NCBI RefSeq assembly: GCF_025717535.1
Contig: NZ_JAJIRO010000001.1
Coordinates: forward strand, 806,001-870,000
DNA length: 64,000 nt
From: Paucibacter sp. Y2R2-4
Lineage (GTDB): Bacteria > Pseudomonadota > Gammaproteobacteria > Burkholderiales > Burkholderiaceae_C
Direction: 5' to 3'
The notes beneath the pieces are model-generated. The model did not search any database. It was not told the origin of the DNA and saw nothing but the letters and a program-made list of their open reading frames with translations. Both the position numbers and the translations under genes were made by a program. Shown one piece after another: positions 1-8,555 of this stretch; the first letter of the stretch is position 1; every line of letters starts with the position of its first letter.

Positions 1-138
1 CACCGTCACGCCGGTTTGCACCGCGCCGGCATCCAAGGTGCAATGGCCCACCATGACCCCAGCCACATCGGCCAGGCTGTCCAGCGGGCCGCTGGGCAGC
101 ACGCCTATGCGAGGAAAGCCAGGGGCCTTCAACTGCAT
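1..138 (-). CDS. P1-family peptidase (DmpA/BapA-like), N-terminal fragment
   Basis: Only the first 46 codons lie in the window; the gene runs off the left edge. The visible product starts MQLKAPGFPRIGVLPSGPLD and continues with a DVAGV-MVGHCTLD stretch. This matches the N-terminus of P1 (S58) peptidases, self-processing aminopeptidases that release N-terminal D-, L- or beta-amino acids. The catalytic Ser region is outside the window, so activity cannot be judged. The start is 13 bp after the gsiD stop, so it is most likely the last gene seen of the iaaA-gsi operon. A peptidase here fits breakdown of the imported peptide. The family call is fairly sure; the substrate is unknown. Confidence 0.75.
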   Translation of the reverse strand, partial: MQLKAPGFPRIGVLPSGPLDSLADVAGVMVGHCTLDAGAVQTGVTV

Positions 139-151
139 GATGGTTCAGCCT

Positions 152-1054
152 TCAGCGAACGCTGTCCAGCTTTGGATCCAGCGCATCGCGCAGGCCGTCA
201 CCGAGCAGATTGAAGGCCAGCACGGTCAGGAAGATCGCAATGCTAGGGATGAGGGCGATATGCGGCGCATTGACCATATCGCTGCGCGCCTCATTCAGCA
301 TTGCGCCCCATTCAGGCGTGGGCGGCTGCGCGCCCATGCCCAAAAAGCTCAGGCTGGCGGCGGTGATGATGGAGGTGCCGATACGCATAGTAAAGAAAAC
401 CACCACAGTGGAAACCGTGCCGGGCAGGATGTGGCGGGTGATGATGGTCCAGTCGGAAGCGCCAATCGAGCGGGCCGCCTCCACATAGGTCAGGTGCTTC
501 AGCGCCAGCGTATTGCCGCGCACCAAGCGGGCAAAGGTGGGGATCGAAAACACCGCCACCGCGATGACCACATTGGTCATGCCGCCGCCCAGAATCGCCA
601 CGATGCCGATGGCCAGCAAGATGCCAGGGAAGGCAAACAAGACATCACACAAGCGCATGATGACCCGGTCCCACCAGCCTTCGTAATAGCCCGCCAGCAG
701 GCCAAAGCTGGTGCCTAACACCGAGCCTACGGCCACCGACACCAAACCGGCTGTCAATGACACTCGCGCGCCCATCAAGATGCGACTGAAGATATCCCGG
801 CCCAAAGCGTCAACACCGAACCAATGCTCGGCCGAAGGCGTGGCGTTGATGCGGTCGTAGTCAAAATAGTTTTCGGCGTCATAGGGTGTGATCCAAGGCG
901 CCGCAAGCGCCAGCACGATCAAGACCAAGACAAAGCCCAGGGCCAGCATCGCGACGCGCTGCTTTTTAAATTTGCGCCAGAACTCCGAGGCCGGCGTGCG
1001 CACCTTGGCTGCAGAGCCGCCAGCTGCTGAAAGAGGAAGACTTGGGCTGCTCAT
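152..1054 (-). CDS. gsiD: Peptide/glutathione ABC transporter permease, GsiD/DppC type
   Basis: This 300-residue inner-membrane permease has an N-terminal cytoplasmic extension, a first membrane segment at about residues 33-53 and several more hydrophobic segments. The EAA loop typical of binding-protein-dependent permeases is visible as [20 protein letters not shown]. It pairs with the GsiC-type permease encoded 1 bp upstream to form the membrane channel of a dipeptide/nickel-family importer. The order peptidase-ATPase-binding protein-permease-permease equals E. coli iaaA-gsiABCD, the basis for the symbol. Sequence alone cannot separate glutathione from other small peptides as substrate. Confidence 0.85.
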   Translation of the reverse strand: MSSPSLPLSAAGGSAAKVRTPASEFWRKFKKQRVAMLALGFVLVLIVLALAAPWITPYDAENYFDYDRINATPSAEHWFGVDALGRDIFSRILMGARVSLTAGLVSVAVGSVLGTSFGLLAGYYEGWWDRVIMRLCDVLFAFPGILLAIGIVAILGGGMTNVVIAVAVFSIPTFARLVRGNTLALKHLTYVEAARSIGASDWTIITRHILPGTVSTVVVFFTMRIGTSIITAASLSFLGMGAQPPTPEWGAMLNEARSDMVNAPHIALIPSIAIFLTVLAFNLLGDGLRDALDPKLDSVR

Positions 1055-1055
1055 A

Positions 1056-1976
1056 TCACTTGTAACGAATGGTCGGATTGATCAGGCCGTAGAGCAGGTC
1101 CACGATCAGATTGATCAAAATGAACTGCAGCGAGAACAGCAAGACCTCGGCCTGGATGACCGGGTAATCGCGCATCTCGACGGCATCCACCAAGAGCCGG
1201 CCCATGCCCGGCCAATTGAAAACCTTCTCCACCACGATGGAGCCGCCGAGCAAGAAGCCGAACTGCAGCCCCATCATGGTCACGACCGGAATCAAGGCAT
1301 TGCGCAGCCCATGTTTGAGCACGACGCCGGTCTCAGAGACCCCCTTGGCCCGCGCAGTGCGGATGTAGTCCTCATGCAAGATGTCCACAAAGGATGAACG
1401 GGTGAAGCGCGCCATCACCGCCGCCACACCCGCCCCCAGGGTCAGTGAAGGCAAGACGTAATGCCGCCAACTGTCAGCGCCCACTGTGGGCAGCCAGCCC
1501 AAGCCCACCGCAAACACCATCATCAAAAGCAGGCCCAAGGCGAAGGACGGGAAGGAGATGCCCGACACAGCCAGCGTCATACCCAATCGGTCCTGCCAGC
1601 GATTGCGCTTGACGGCGGCCACCACCCCAATCACCAAGCCGAACAGCACCGACCAACCCATGGCCGCCAGCGTTAGCTTCAAGGTGAAGGGGAAACGGTC
1701 GGCAATCTCATCGATCACCGGCCGCTTGGTGCGAATGGAATGGCCAAAATCGCCGCGCAGCGCGCCGCCGACGAAGCGGGTGAACTGCTCCAGCATCGGC
1801 TTGTCCAGCCCCAGATCGCGCCGCACCAGCTCCACCGTTTCGGGGTCGGCCTCAGCTCCGGCCGCCAGCCGCGCCGGGTCGCCGGGCAGCAGGTGGACGA
1901 AGAAGAACACAAACACGGCGACGATCAGCAAGGTGGGCAAGAGGCCTGCCAAGCGCTTGAGGAGGTACTGAAACAT
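1056..1976 (-). CDS. gsiC: Peptide/glutathione ABC transporter permease, GsiC/DppB type
   Basis: This 306-residue integral membrane protein begins with the DppB-type segment [20 protein letters not shown], followed by a periplasmic loop with LLPGDPA. The EAA loop reads [19 protein letters not shown]. It forms the translocation channel with the GsiD-type partner and is energised by the double ATPase GsiA. The length is normal for DppB/GsiC. It lies 41 bp after the binding-protein gene and is almost contiguous with gsiD, so it is translated from the same transcript. The family is certain; the substrate is inferred from operon order. Confidence 0.87.
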   Translation of the reverse strand: MFQYLLKRLAGLLPTLLIVAVFVFFFVHLLPGDPARLAAGAEADPETVELVRRDLGLDKPMLEQFTRFVGGALRGDFGHSIRTKRPVIDEIADRFPFTLKLTLAAMGWSVLFGLVIGVVAAVKRNRWQDRLGMTLAVSGISFPSFALGLLLMMVFAVGLGWLPTVGADSWRHYVLPSLTLGAGVAAVMARFTRSSFVDILHEDYIRTARAKGVSETGVVLKHGLRNALIPVVTMMGLQFGFLLGGSIVVEKVFNWPGMGRLLVDAVEMRDYPVIQAEVLLFSLQFILINLIVDLLYGLINPTIRYK

Positions 1977-2017
1977 GGGCGAGCGCTCAAGTCCTGGTGA
2001 GTGCGCCGATTGGCGGC

Positions 2018-3562
2018 TTACTTGCTGAACTGCACATCTTCAAAGAAGAAGCTGTTGTCCGGCATTTGGTAAATGCCCTTCAGCGTCTTGCTCTTGGCGT
2101 AAGCCACTTTGCGAGTCACTAAAAAGGCCCAGGGTGCTTCCTTGTGGACGATCTCTTGCGCACGAGCGTAGGCCTTGGCCTTCTTCTCGCGGTCGGCCGT
2201 GCCCAGAGCTTCGTAGAGCAAGTCGTCAAACTCGGTATTGCTGTAGTAAGCAAAGTTCTGCAGCTTGGGCGGCTGCGACTCTGTCGCGAACAGCGGGCGC
2301 AGGCCCCAGTCGGCCTCGCCTGTGGAAGAGGACCAACCGGCGAAGTACAAGCGCACCGCGGCATCCTCCGGCTTTTGCACATTCTCCAATTGCTGCACCC
2401 GCTGGCCGGTTTCCATCAAAGTGATCTTGGCTTTGATGCCCACCTGGGCCAGTTGCTGCTGCAAGAACTGCGTGCCCTTTTGCGCAATGCTGGTGTTGGC
2501 CGCCCAGAGTTCGGTTTCAAAACCATTCGGGTAGCCGGCCGCCTTCAGCAACTCGCGCGCCTTGGCCGGATTGTGCTCGTAACGACCGGTCTTGACGGCG
2601 TACTCCACGCCGATCGGCACTGGCCCTTCGGCTGGAGTGGCATAGCCCTTGTAGAGCACCTTGGCCAGCGCCTCCTTGTTGATCGCGTAGTTGATCGCGT
2701 GGCGCACCCGCACATCGTTGAAGGGCTTCTTCAACGTGTTCATCGACAGGTACTGGGCAAAGATGCCCGGCCCGCTGACGACGTCGAGCTTGGGGTTTTG
2801 CAAGAGGTTCTCGGCCTGTTCCACCGGCAGCGGCGCGGTGAAATGGGCCTCGCCGGCCTGCAGCATGGCGGTGCGGGTATTGCTGTCACCCACCGGTTTC
2901 CAAATGATGGCGTCCAGCTTGGGCCAACCGGCCTTCCAATATTTGTCGTTCTTCACCACCTTCACATAGTCGGGCTGCTTCCACTCGACGAACTTGAAGG
3001 GGCCGGTGCCCACCGGGTTCATGCCGATCTGCTTGCCGTACTTGGCCAAGGCCGTTGGCGAGATCATCACCGCCGAGGGGTGGGCGAGCTGATTGATGAA
3101 AGCCGAGAACGGCCGCTTCAGCGTGATCTTGACGGTGTAGTCATCGATCACCGTGGTGCTGTCGATGTTCGAGAACAGGTTGTAGCGCTTGAGCTTGTTC
3201 TCGGGATTGGTGACCCGGTCAAACACCGCCTTCACCGCCGCGGCATTGAAGTCCGTGCCGTCGTGGAACTTGATGCCTTTTTTGAGCTTGAAGGTATAGA
3301 TCAGGCCGGCCTTGGCGGTCTCGTAGCTGTCGGCCAGCTGCGGCGTCACCTTCAGGTCTTTGTCAAAGGTATAGAGCCCTTGGTAGAAGCTCTTGCACAC
3401 CGACAGGTCGAGGGTGACATTGGTGTCGTAGGGGTCCAGCGAGGCAAAGGTGTTCTCGACCGCAAAGACTGCGGTCTTGTCCTGAGCCAGCGCAGCGGTG
3501 CTGCTCAGGCCGGTGGCAAGCGCGGCGGCCAAAGCCACGGCGGCAAATAGTTTGGCATTCAT
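2018..3562 (-). CDS. gsiB: Periplasmic peptide/glutathione-binding protein, SBP family 5
   Basis: This is the solute receptor of the importer, 514 residues and normal for family 5 (DppA/OppA/GsiB). The reading frame extends upstream, but the ATG at 3562 is preferred: it is preceded by GGGAG and directly begins a good Sec signal peptide (MNAKLF, hydrophobic core, cleavage likely after ALA near residue 26). Family-5 features include a conserved LDPYD stretch near the mature N-terminus, [20 protein letters not shown] and [13 protein letters not shown]. It is encoded 61 bp after gsiA and before the permeases. A peptide-class ligand is likely; the exact ligand is not shown. Confidence 0.87.
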   Translation of the reverse strand: MNAKLFAAVALAAALATGLSSTAALAQDKTAVFAVENTFASLDPYDTNVTLDLSVCKSFYQGLYTFDKDLKVTPQLADSYETAKAGLIYTFKLKKGIKFHDGTDFNAAAVKAVFDRVTNPENKLKRYNLFSNIDSTTVIDDYTVKITLKRPFSAFINQLAHPSAVMISPTALAKYGKQIGMNPVGTGPFKFVEWKQPDYVKVVKNDKYWKAGWPKLDAIIWKPVGDSNTRTAMLQAGEAHFTAPLPVEQAENLLQNPKLDVVSGPGIFAQYLSMNTLKKPFNDVRVRHAINYAINKEALAKVLYKGYATPAEGPVPIGVEYAVKTGRYEHNPAKARELLKAAGYPNGFETELWAANTSIAQKGTQFLQQQLAQVGIKAKITLMETGQRVQQLENVQKPEDAAVRLYFAGWSSSTGEADWGLRPLFATESQPPKLQNFAYYSNTEFDDLLYEALGTADREKKAKAYARAQEIVHKEAPWAFLVTRKVAYAKSKTLKGIYQMPDNSFFFEDVQFSK

Positions 3563-3623
3563 CCTGTCGATCTCCCTGTTCAAAAGAAAACTCAAGCTCT
3601 CAAACCTGCGGGCACTGAAACAA

Positions 3624-5477
3624 TCAGGCCCCCTTCTTCAGCCCCACCTCATGTCGAGCCACAAAATGATCAAAGCCCACGGCCACCAGCGGCGCGACCG
3701 TCGGCGGGTCGCCCAAGCCGCGCATGGGGCTGGGGATTTCTCCGCTGAGCAATTCGGTCGGGCCGCGGCGCAAACGCGGATCCGCCACCGGCACTGCTGA
3801 CATCAAGCGTTTGGTGTAGTCATGCTGCGGGTTCTCAAAAATCGCCCGCCGCGGGCCAATCTCGACGATTTGCCCCAGATACATCACCGCCACCCGGTGC
3901 GCCACCCGCTCGACCACGGCCATATCGTGCGAGATGAACAAGTAGCTCAGGCCCAACTCGGCCTGCAGGTCCAGCATCAGATTGACGATCTGGGCGCGGA
4001 TCGACACATCCAGCGCCGACACTGCCTCGTCCGCCACGATCAGCTTGGGGTTCAACGCCAGAGCGCGGGCAATCGCAATGCGCTGCCGCTGGCCACCCGA
4101 AAACTCATGCGGATAACGATGGGCGGCATCGGGCGGCAAGCCCACCCGCTGCAGCAGCCATTGCACCCGCTCCTCGGCCTGGACTGGCGTGGCGAGCTTG
4201 TGGATGTAGAGCGGCTCGGCGATTGAGAAGCCCACCGTCAGCCGCGGGTCCAGCGAGGCATAGGGGTCTTGAAAAATCATCTGGATATCGCGCCGCAGCG
4301 GCTGCATCTGGCTGCGCGACAAACGGGTCAGATCTTGGCCCCGAAACAGAATCTGGCCCGCATTGGCCTCCACCAGCTTCAACAAGCTGCGCCCAGTAGT
4401 GGACTTGCCGCAACCCGACTCCCCCACCAAGGCCAGGGTCTCGCCGGCGCGCAGCTCAAAGGACACCTGCTCCACCGCATGCACCCGTTTCTTCACCCGG
4501 TTCAACAAGCCCTCACGAATGTCAAAGCGAGTCGTCAACTGTTTGACCTCCAAGAGCAATTCGCCGGGCGCTTTGTCTTGTACCCGCACCGCACTCATCT
4601 GTGCGTCTTCGGCATTCATCAAAGAGAAGCTCGCTGGCGCATCGCTGCCCGCCATGGCGCCCAACCGAGGCACGGCCGACAGCAGCGCACGGGTGTAGCG
4701 ATGCTTGGGCGCCTCAAACAGCGCCAGGGTCTCGCCCTCTTCCACCTTTTCGCCGCGCAGCATCACCGCCACACGGTCGGCGCATTCGGCCACCACGCCC
4801 ATATCGTGGGTGATCAGCATCACCCCCATCTTCATCTCCTGCTGCAGCGAGCGAATCAGCTGCAGGATCTGCGCCTGGATGGTGACGTCCAGCGCGGTGG
4901 TCGGCTCATCGGCAATCAAGAGGCTGGGTTTGCAAGCCAGCGCCATGGCAATCATCACCCGTTGGCGCATGCCGCCGCTGAGTTGATGCGGGTGCCGTGT
5001 CAGGACTTGGCGCGCTGCCGGGATGCGCACCAACTCCAACATGCGCAGCGCCTCGGCCAAGGCGGCCGCGCTGTTCTGCCCCTGGTGGATGCGAATGGCC
5101 TCGGCAATCTGCTCCCCCACGGTGAAGACCGGGTTCAGCGAGGTCATGGGCTCCTGAAAAATCATCGCGATATCGGCACCGCGGATCTTGCGCATGCGCG
5201 CCTCGTCGGCGTGCGCCAAATCCAGCGCCTCGCCGTGCCGGGGCTGAAAGCGCAGGCTGCCGCTGACGATCTGGCCGCCCGCATACTCGATCAAGCGCAT
5301 CAGGGCCAGCGAGGTCACCGATTTACCTGAACCCGACTCCCCCACGATGGCCAGGGTCTCGCCCGCGCCGACCTGAAAGCTCAAATGCCGCACCACATCG
5401 CTGGGGCCGGCCTCGGTCTTGAAGCGGACCGTCAGATCGCTAACGTCCAAAACCGGCGTTTGCTTGGCGAGACTCAT
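3624..5477 (-). CDS. gsiA: Double ATP-binding subunit of the peptide/glutathione importer (DppD-DppF fusion)
   Basis: This 617-residue protein is two ABC ATPases in one chain. The first half has Walker A GESGSGKS, signature LSGGMRQR and Walker [13 protein letters not shown]. The second half has [16 protein letters not shown] and [12 protein letters not shown]. Each half carries an oligopeptide-type C-terminal extension; the second reads [11 protein letters not shown]. Separate DppD and DppF ATPases are more usual, and the fused form is the GsiA/YejF arrangement. Its ATG overlaps the iaaA stop by 4 nt (ATGA), so the two are translationally coupled. It powers the GsiC/GsiD channel at the cytoplasmic face of the inner membrane. 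Confidence 0.9.
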   Translation of the reverse strand: MSLAKQTPVLDVSDLTVRFKTEAGPSDVVRHLSFQVGAGETLAIVGESGSGKSVTSLALMRLIEYAGGQIVSGSLRFQPRHGEALDLAHADEARMRKIRGADIAMIFQEPMTSLNPVFTVGEQIAEAIRIHQGQNSAAALAEALRMLELVRIPAARQVLTRHPHQLSGGMRQRVMIAMALACKPSLLIADEPTTALDVTIQAQILQLIRSLQQEMKMGVMLITHDMGVVAECADRVAVMLRGEKVEEGETLALFEAPKHRYTRALLSAVPRLGAMAGSDAPASFSLMNAEDAQMSAVRVQDKAPGELLLEVKQLTTRFDIREGLLNRVKKRVHAVEQVSFELRAGETLALVGESGCGKSTTGRSLLKLVEANAGQILFRGQDLTRLSRSQMQPLRRDIQMIFQDPYASLDPRLTVGFSIAEPLYIHKLATPVQAEERVQWLLQRVGLPPDAAHRYPHEFSGGQRQRIAIARALALNPKLIVADEAVSALDVSIRAQIVNLMLDLQAELGLSYLFISHDMAVVERVAHRVAVMYLGQIVEIGPRRAIFENPQHDYTKRLMSAVPVADPRLRRGPTELLSGEIPSPMRGLGDPPTVAPLVAVGFDHFVARHEVGLKKGA

Positions 5478-6478
5478 GCGGGCTGGTCTCCGTAAATCGC
5501 CACCACCGGCGCCTCACCGACCCGCGCATAGCCCCGGTACATGCCATCGGAATTGAAACAGAGGCTGAGCTCGCCGTTGGCCGACACTGCGATCAAGCCG
5601 CCACTGCCGCCCACCTGCGGCAGCTTGTGGTGCACCACCCGCTCGGCGGCGGCCACCACGCCCAGGCCCAAATACTCCATTTGAGCGGACACATCAAAGG
5701 CCGCGCAGCTGCGCATAAAGGCCTCGCCGGTGCCGGTGCAAGACACGGCCACCGTCGCATCATTGGCATAGCAGCCGGCGCCGATGATGGGCGAATCGCC
5801 CACCCGGCCGACCTGCTTATTGGTCATGCCGCCGGTAGAGGTGGCGGCGGCCAAATGCCCCTGGGCATCCAGCGCCACCGCTCCCACCGTGCCGGTCTTG
5901 CTGCGCTCGTCGATGGGGCCGCTGGCGGCCGAACTTGCAGCGAGTTGCTGGCCGTCATGGTCCAAGAGCGCGCCGGCCTGCGCTTGCTGGGCGCGGCGCA
6001 ATTGTTCCAAGCGTGCGGTCGTGCCAAACCAGCTGGGCTCGACTTGCTCCAGGCCGTGCGCCGCTGCGAAAGCATCGGCCGCCGCGCCAATAAACATCAG
6101 GTGCTCGCTGTGCTGCATCACCGCCTGCGCGGCCAGCACCGGGTTGCGCGTGCGCGTCACCCCGGCCACAGCGCCGGCTTGCAGATTGCTGCCGTCCATC
6201 ACACTGGCGTCCAGCTCATGGCTGCCTGCTGCGGTGTAGACCGCGCCGCGCCCGGCATTGAACAGCTCACATTCCTCCAGGCGGCGCACCGCTTCCACCA
6301 CCACATCCAGAGCAGTGGCGCCGGCAGCCAGCTGCGCTTGCCCGGCTTCCAGAATCGAGTGCAAGGCCGCCAGGTATTCCTTTTCTTTGGCTTCGCTCAT
6401 CTGGCTGCGCAGCAAGGTGCCGGCACCGCCATGAATAGCCAAGACCGGCTGCGAGTGTTTTGATGCGCCTGCATTCAT
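5474..6478 (-). CDS. iaaA: Isoaspartyl peptidase/L-asparaginase (Ntn hydrolase)
   Basis: This type 2 asparaginase of 334 residues cleaves isoaspartyl dipeptides and L-asparagine after autoproteolysis into two subunits. The cleavage and nucleophile site is visible as [12 protein letters not shown], with T197 as the new N-terminal nucleophile. Other family marks are AIHGGAGTL at residues 14-22, [12 protein letters not shown] and the [21 protein letters not shown] segment. A longer reading frame exists upstream, but the ATG at 6478 overlaps the rpiR stop (ATGA) and starts just before the conserved domain. As in E. coli it heads the gsi transporter genes, suggesting that the imported substrate includes isoaspartyl or other small peptides. 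Confidence 0.9.
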   Translation of the reverse strand: MNAGASKHSQPVLAIHGGAGTLLRSQMSEAKEKEYLAALHSILEAGQAQLAAGATALDVVVEAVRRLEECELFNAGRGAVYTAAGSHELDASVMDGSNLQAGAVAGVTRTRNPVLAAQAVMQHSEHLMFIGAAADAFAAAHGLEQVEPSWFGTTARLEQLRRAQQAQAGALLDHDGQQLAASSAASGPIDERSKTGTVGAVALDAQGHLAAATSTGGMTNKQVGRVGDSPIIGAGCYANDATVAVSCTGTGEAFMRSCAAFDVSAQMEYLGLGVVAAAERVVHHKLPQVGGSGGLIAVSANGELSLCFNSDGMYRGYARVGEAPVVAIYGDQPA

Positions 6479-7461
6479 CGCGGCCTCCCTTTTGTGATTT
6501 CGACAGACTGGTCCGCCCCTTTGACCGAAGGCCCGGCGCGCAGGCCCGCCTTGTTCATATGCAACCAAGGCATGACGTAACGCGCCAATTCTTGGGCGCG
6601 CTCCACCGCCTGCGGGGTGCGCCGCGCCACCGCCGCACACAAGGCTTCAATGCACGCCAACGCCGCCGCATTGGAGGTCGCCGACATCTGCTTGGCCGCG
6701 TGCACATACAAGACCACATCGGCCAAGGCGGCCAAGGGCGAACTGGGCCGATCGGTCAAGACCAAAATCTTGCAGCCACGCTCGTGAGCCATGCGCGCCA
6801 GCATCATCGTGTCTTCGCTGTAGCGGGGCATGGCGATGGCCACCAAGAGATCCAGCTTTCCGAGTTTGAAGATCTGCCGTGCCGCATGGCTGGGACCGGG
6901 CATCTGGGACAAGGTGGCCACATCGCCGCAGTACGCATCCAACTCATGGTGCATCAGGCCCGCCAGATAGGCGCTGGCCCCATAACCCAAGGTGTTGATA
7001 CGGCGAGCGGCCAGAATCAAGTCGACAGCTTGTTCACAGGCCGCGTCTTGCAGACCCTCACGTGTGAGTTGCAAATTGCGCTGATCTTCATCCAGTGAGC
7101 GCGCCATCAGCTCCGCGCTGTTGAGCGCCACTTGCGCCAAACCACTGCGCAAGCGCTCCACTGGCGCCAATGTCGACTCAAAGGCTCGCGCCAACTCGGC
7201 CCGAAACTGCGCATAACCGCGAAAGCCCTGCCCCACGGCGAAGCGATTCGCCGAGGCGATGGAGACGCCCACCTCCTTGGCAAACTCATCAATCGATGCG
7301 GTGGCCGCGCGAAAGGGGTGGGCCAAGACGGCACTCGCCATGCGCTGCTGCACGCCCGACATGGACGGCGCGCGCTGGGCAATCTGCTGCAACACAGGCT
7401 GGCCAGCAAGGGCTGCTGTGCGCGAAGACGGGCCGCTTGGCTTGGAAGAACGAGGTTTCAA
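6475..7461 (-). CDS. RpiR/MurR-family transcriptional regulator
   Basis: The 328-residue product has an N-terminal helix-turn-helix of the RpiR type (SMSGVQQRMASAVLAHPF, then EFAKEVGVSIASANRFAVG) and a C-terminal SIS sugar-phosphate-binding domain (LGYGASAYLAGLMHHELD onward). RpiR proteins usually sense phosphosugars or related ligands and control adjacent catabolic genes. The start shown is a TTG at 7461; no clear Shine-Dalgarno precedes it and the first ATG is at 7362, so the N-terminus is uncertain. It overlaps iaaA by 4 nt and probably regulates itself and the whole gsi operon through the two dyads upstream. Confidence 0.85.
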   Translation of the reverse strand: MKPRSSKPSGPSSRTAALAGQPVLQQIAQRAPSMSGVQQRMASAVLAHPFRAATASIDEFAKEVGVSIASANRFAVGQGFRGYAQFRAELARAFESTLAPVERLRSGLAQVALNSAELMARSLDEDQRNLQLTREGLQDAACEQAVDLILAARRINTLGYGASAYLAGLMHHELDAYCGDVATLSQMPGPSHAARQIFKLGKLDLLVAIAMPRYSEDTMMLARMAHERGCKILVLTDRPSSPLAALADVVLYVHAAKQMSATSNAAALACIEALCAAVARRTPQAVERAQELARYVMPWLHMNKAGLRAGPSVKGADQSVEITKGRPR

Positions 7462-7462
7462 T

Positions 7463-7480
7463 TTGAAAGATTGCTTTCAA
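7463..7480. promoter_or_regulatory. Putative RpiR operator, proximal copy
   Basis: This is a perfect 7-bp inverted repeat, TTGAAAG-ATTG-CTTTCAA, that ends 1 bp before the predicted TTG start of the RpiR-type gene. A further TTTCAA half-site lies at 7456-7461. It sits in the spacer between the divergent rpiR and rsuA genes. The position next to a local regulator and the similar second copy at 7495 suggest an autoregulatory operator. The protein-DNA match is inferred. Confidence 0.55.
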
Positions 7481-7494
7481 GAAATCCGAATAAC

Positions 7495-7512
7495 TTGAAA
7501 ACATTCTTTCAC
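7495..7512. promoter_or_regulatory. Putative RpiR operator, distal copy
   Basis: The sequence TTGAAAA-CATT-CTTTCAC has the same layout as the dyad at 7463-7480 (7+4+7), with two mismatches from perfect symmetry. The two centres are 32 bp apart, about three helical turns, as expected for two dimers or a tetramer on one DNA face. It lies about 94 bp upstream of rsuA on the other strand. Confidence 0.5.
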
Positions 7513-7605
7513 CACCCAGCTGACCTGCGTGCGCAGGGAAACCCTGAGCAGCGCTTCGCTCCTGCGCAAAAAGGGGCCCAAGATCGGCTGAGGGACAATA
7601 CCGGC

Positions 7606-8412
7606 ATGAAGATGCACATTGCCCAAATTCTGTTCACCCAAGGCTTCGGCAGTCGCCGGCTTTGCTCCGGCCTGCTGTTCAACGGCGAGGTCAGCATCAA
7701 GGGCGAGATCCTGAACGATCCCTGGGAAGAGTTCGAAACCGAAGGCCTGGAGTTCGAAGTCGGCGGCCAGACCTGGCCCTATCACGAGAAGGCCTTGATC
7801 CTGCTGAACAAGCCCAGTGGCTATGAATGCTCACGCAAACCCAAGCACCACCCCAGCGTGATGAACCTCTTGCCCGCACCTTTGCGCGAGCGCGACGTGC
7901 AACCTATTGGCCGCCTGGACGAAGACACCACCGGCCTGCTGCTGCTGACCGATGACGGTGCCTTGATCCACAAGCTGACCAGCCCCAAGCACCATGTACC
8001 CAAGGTCTATGAAGCCACCTGCAAGCACCCGGTCACGCCAGAAATGGTGGCCCAGTTGCTGGCCGGCGTGGAGTTGCGCGAGCCCGAGCCGAGCAAGCCG
8101 GTCGTCGTGGCTGGCGCCTCCGGGCGAAGTGCATCCAAGCCCGCCGGAAAACCCAATAGCAAGTCCGAGCGCAGCACGCCCTATGTGCCCGAGACGGTGC
8201 GCGCCGAGGGGGCCGAGAGCTTCGGCACTCATGGCTTGCGCCTGACCTTGGTTGAAGGCAAGTACCACCAAGTCAAACGCATGGTGGCGGCCATCGGCAA
8301 CCGGGTGGAAAGCCTGCATCGCCCCCAATTCGGCGCCTTGACCATCCCCACCGATCTCAAGCCCGGCGAGTGGATCTGGATCGATAGCCCAGACCAAATC
8401 ACACCTAAGTAA
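7606..8412 (+). CDS. rsuA: 16S rRNA pseudouridine(516) synthase
   Basis: The 268-residue product converts uridine to pseudouridine in small-subunit rRNA. An S4-like RNA-binding segment covers residues 1-55. The catalytic motif GRLDEDTTGLLLLTDDG follows, with D105 as the likely catalytic Asp, and ends with GKYHQVKRM. The reading frame stays open far upstream, but the ATG at 7606 begins the S4 domain directly. A Ser/Lys/Pro-rich stretch, about residues 165-195, is inserted before the last conserved block and is probably a flexible loop. RsuA is favoured over RluB/E/F because of the short S4 and the ILLNKP-SGYECS-KPKHHPSV segment, but paralogue assignment is not certain. Confidence 0.82.
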   Translation: MKMHIAQILFTQGFGSRRLCSGLLFNGEVSIKGEILNDPWEEFETEGLEFEVGGQTWPYHEKALILLNKPSGYECSRKPKHHPSVMNLLPAPLRERDVQPIGRLDEDTTGLLLLTDDGALIHKLTSPKHHVPKVYEATCKHPVTPEMVAQLLAGVELREPEPSKPVVVAGASGRSASKPAGKPNSKSERSTPYVPETVRAEGAESFGTHGLRLTLVEGKYHQVKRMVAAIGNRVESLHRPQFGALTIPTDLKPGEWIWIDSPDQITPK

Positions 8413-8555
8413 AAGTTTGATGACGGTCAAAGATGATTGGGGTTTGCCCGCAAAACTGCGGCGTTAGCGCGACGTTCAGGGTAGATCCTGATCAATCTGT
8501 AACAAAGTGCATGTAGAACCTCGGCTGACCAGCGGGAGCACCAGACTCACCGCCC

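Noticed and set aside
2144-3550. Long open frame on the plus strand opposite gsiB (468 codons)
   Set aside because: GC-rich antisense shadow: the minus-strand protein has clear family-5 motifs and a signal peptide, and the antisense product has no recognisable domain.
4269-5330. Open frame opposite gsiA (353 codons)
   Set aside because: His/Gln/Arg-rich shadow sequence with no motif; gsiA on the other strand is certain.
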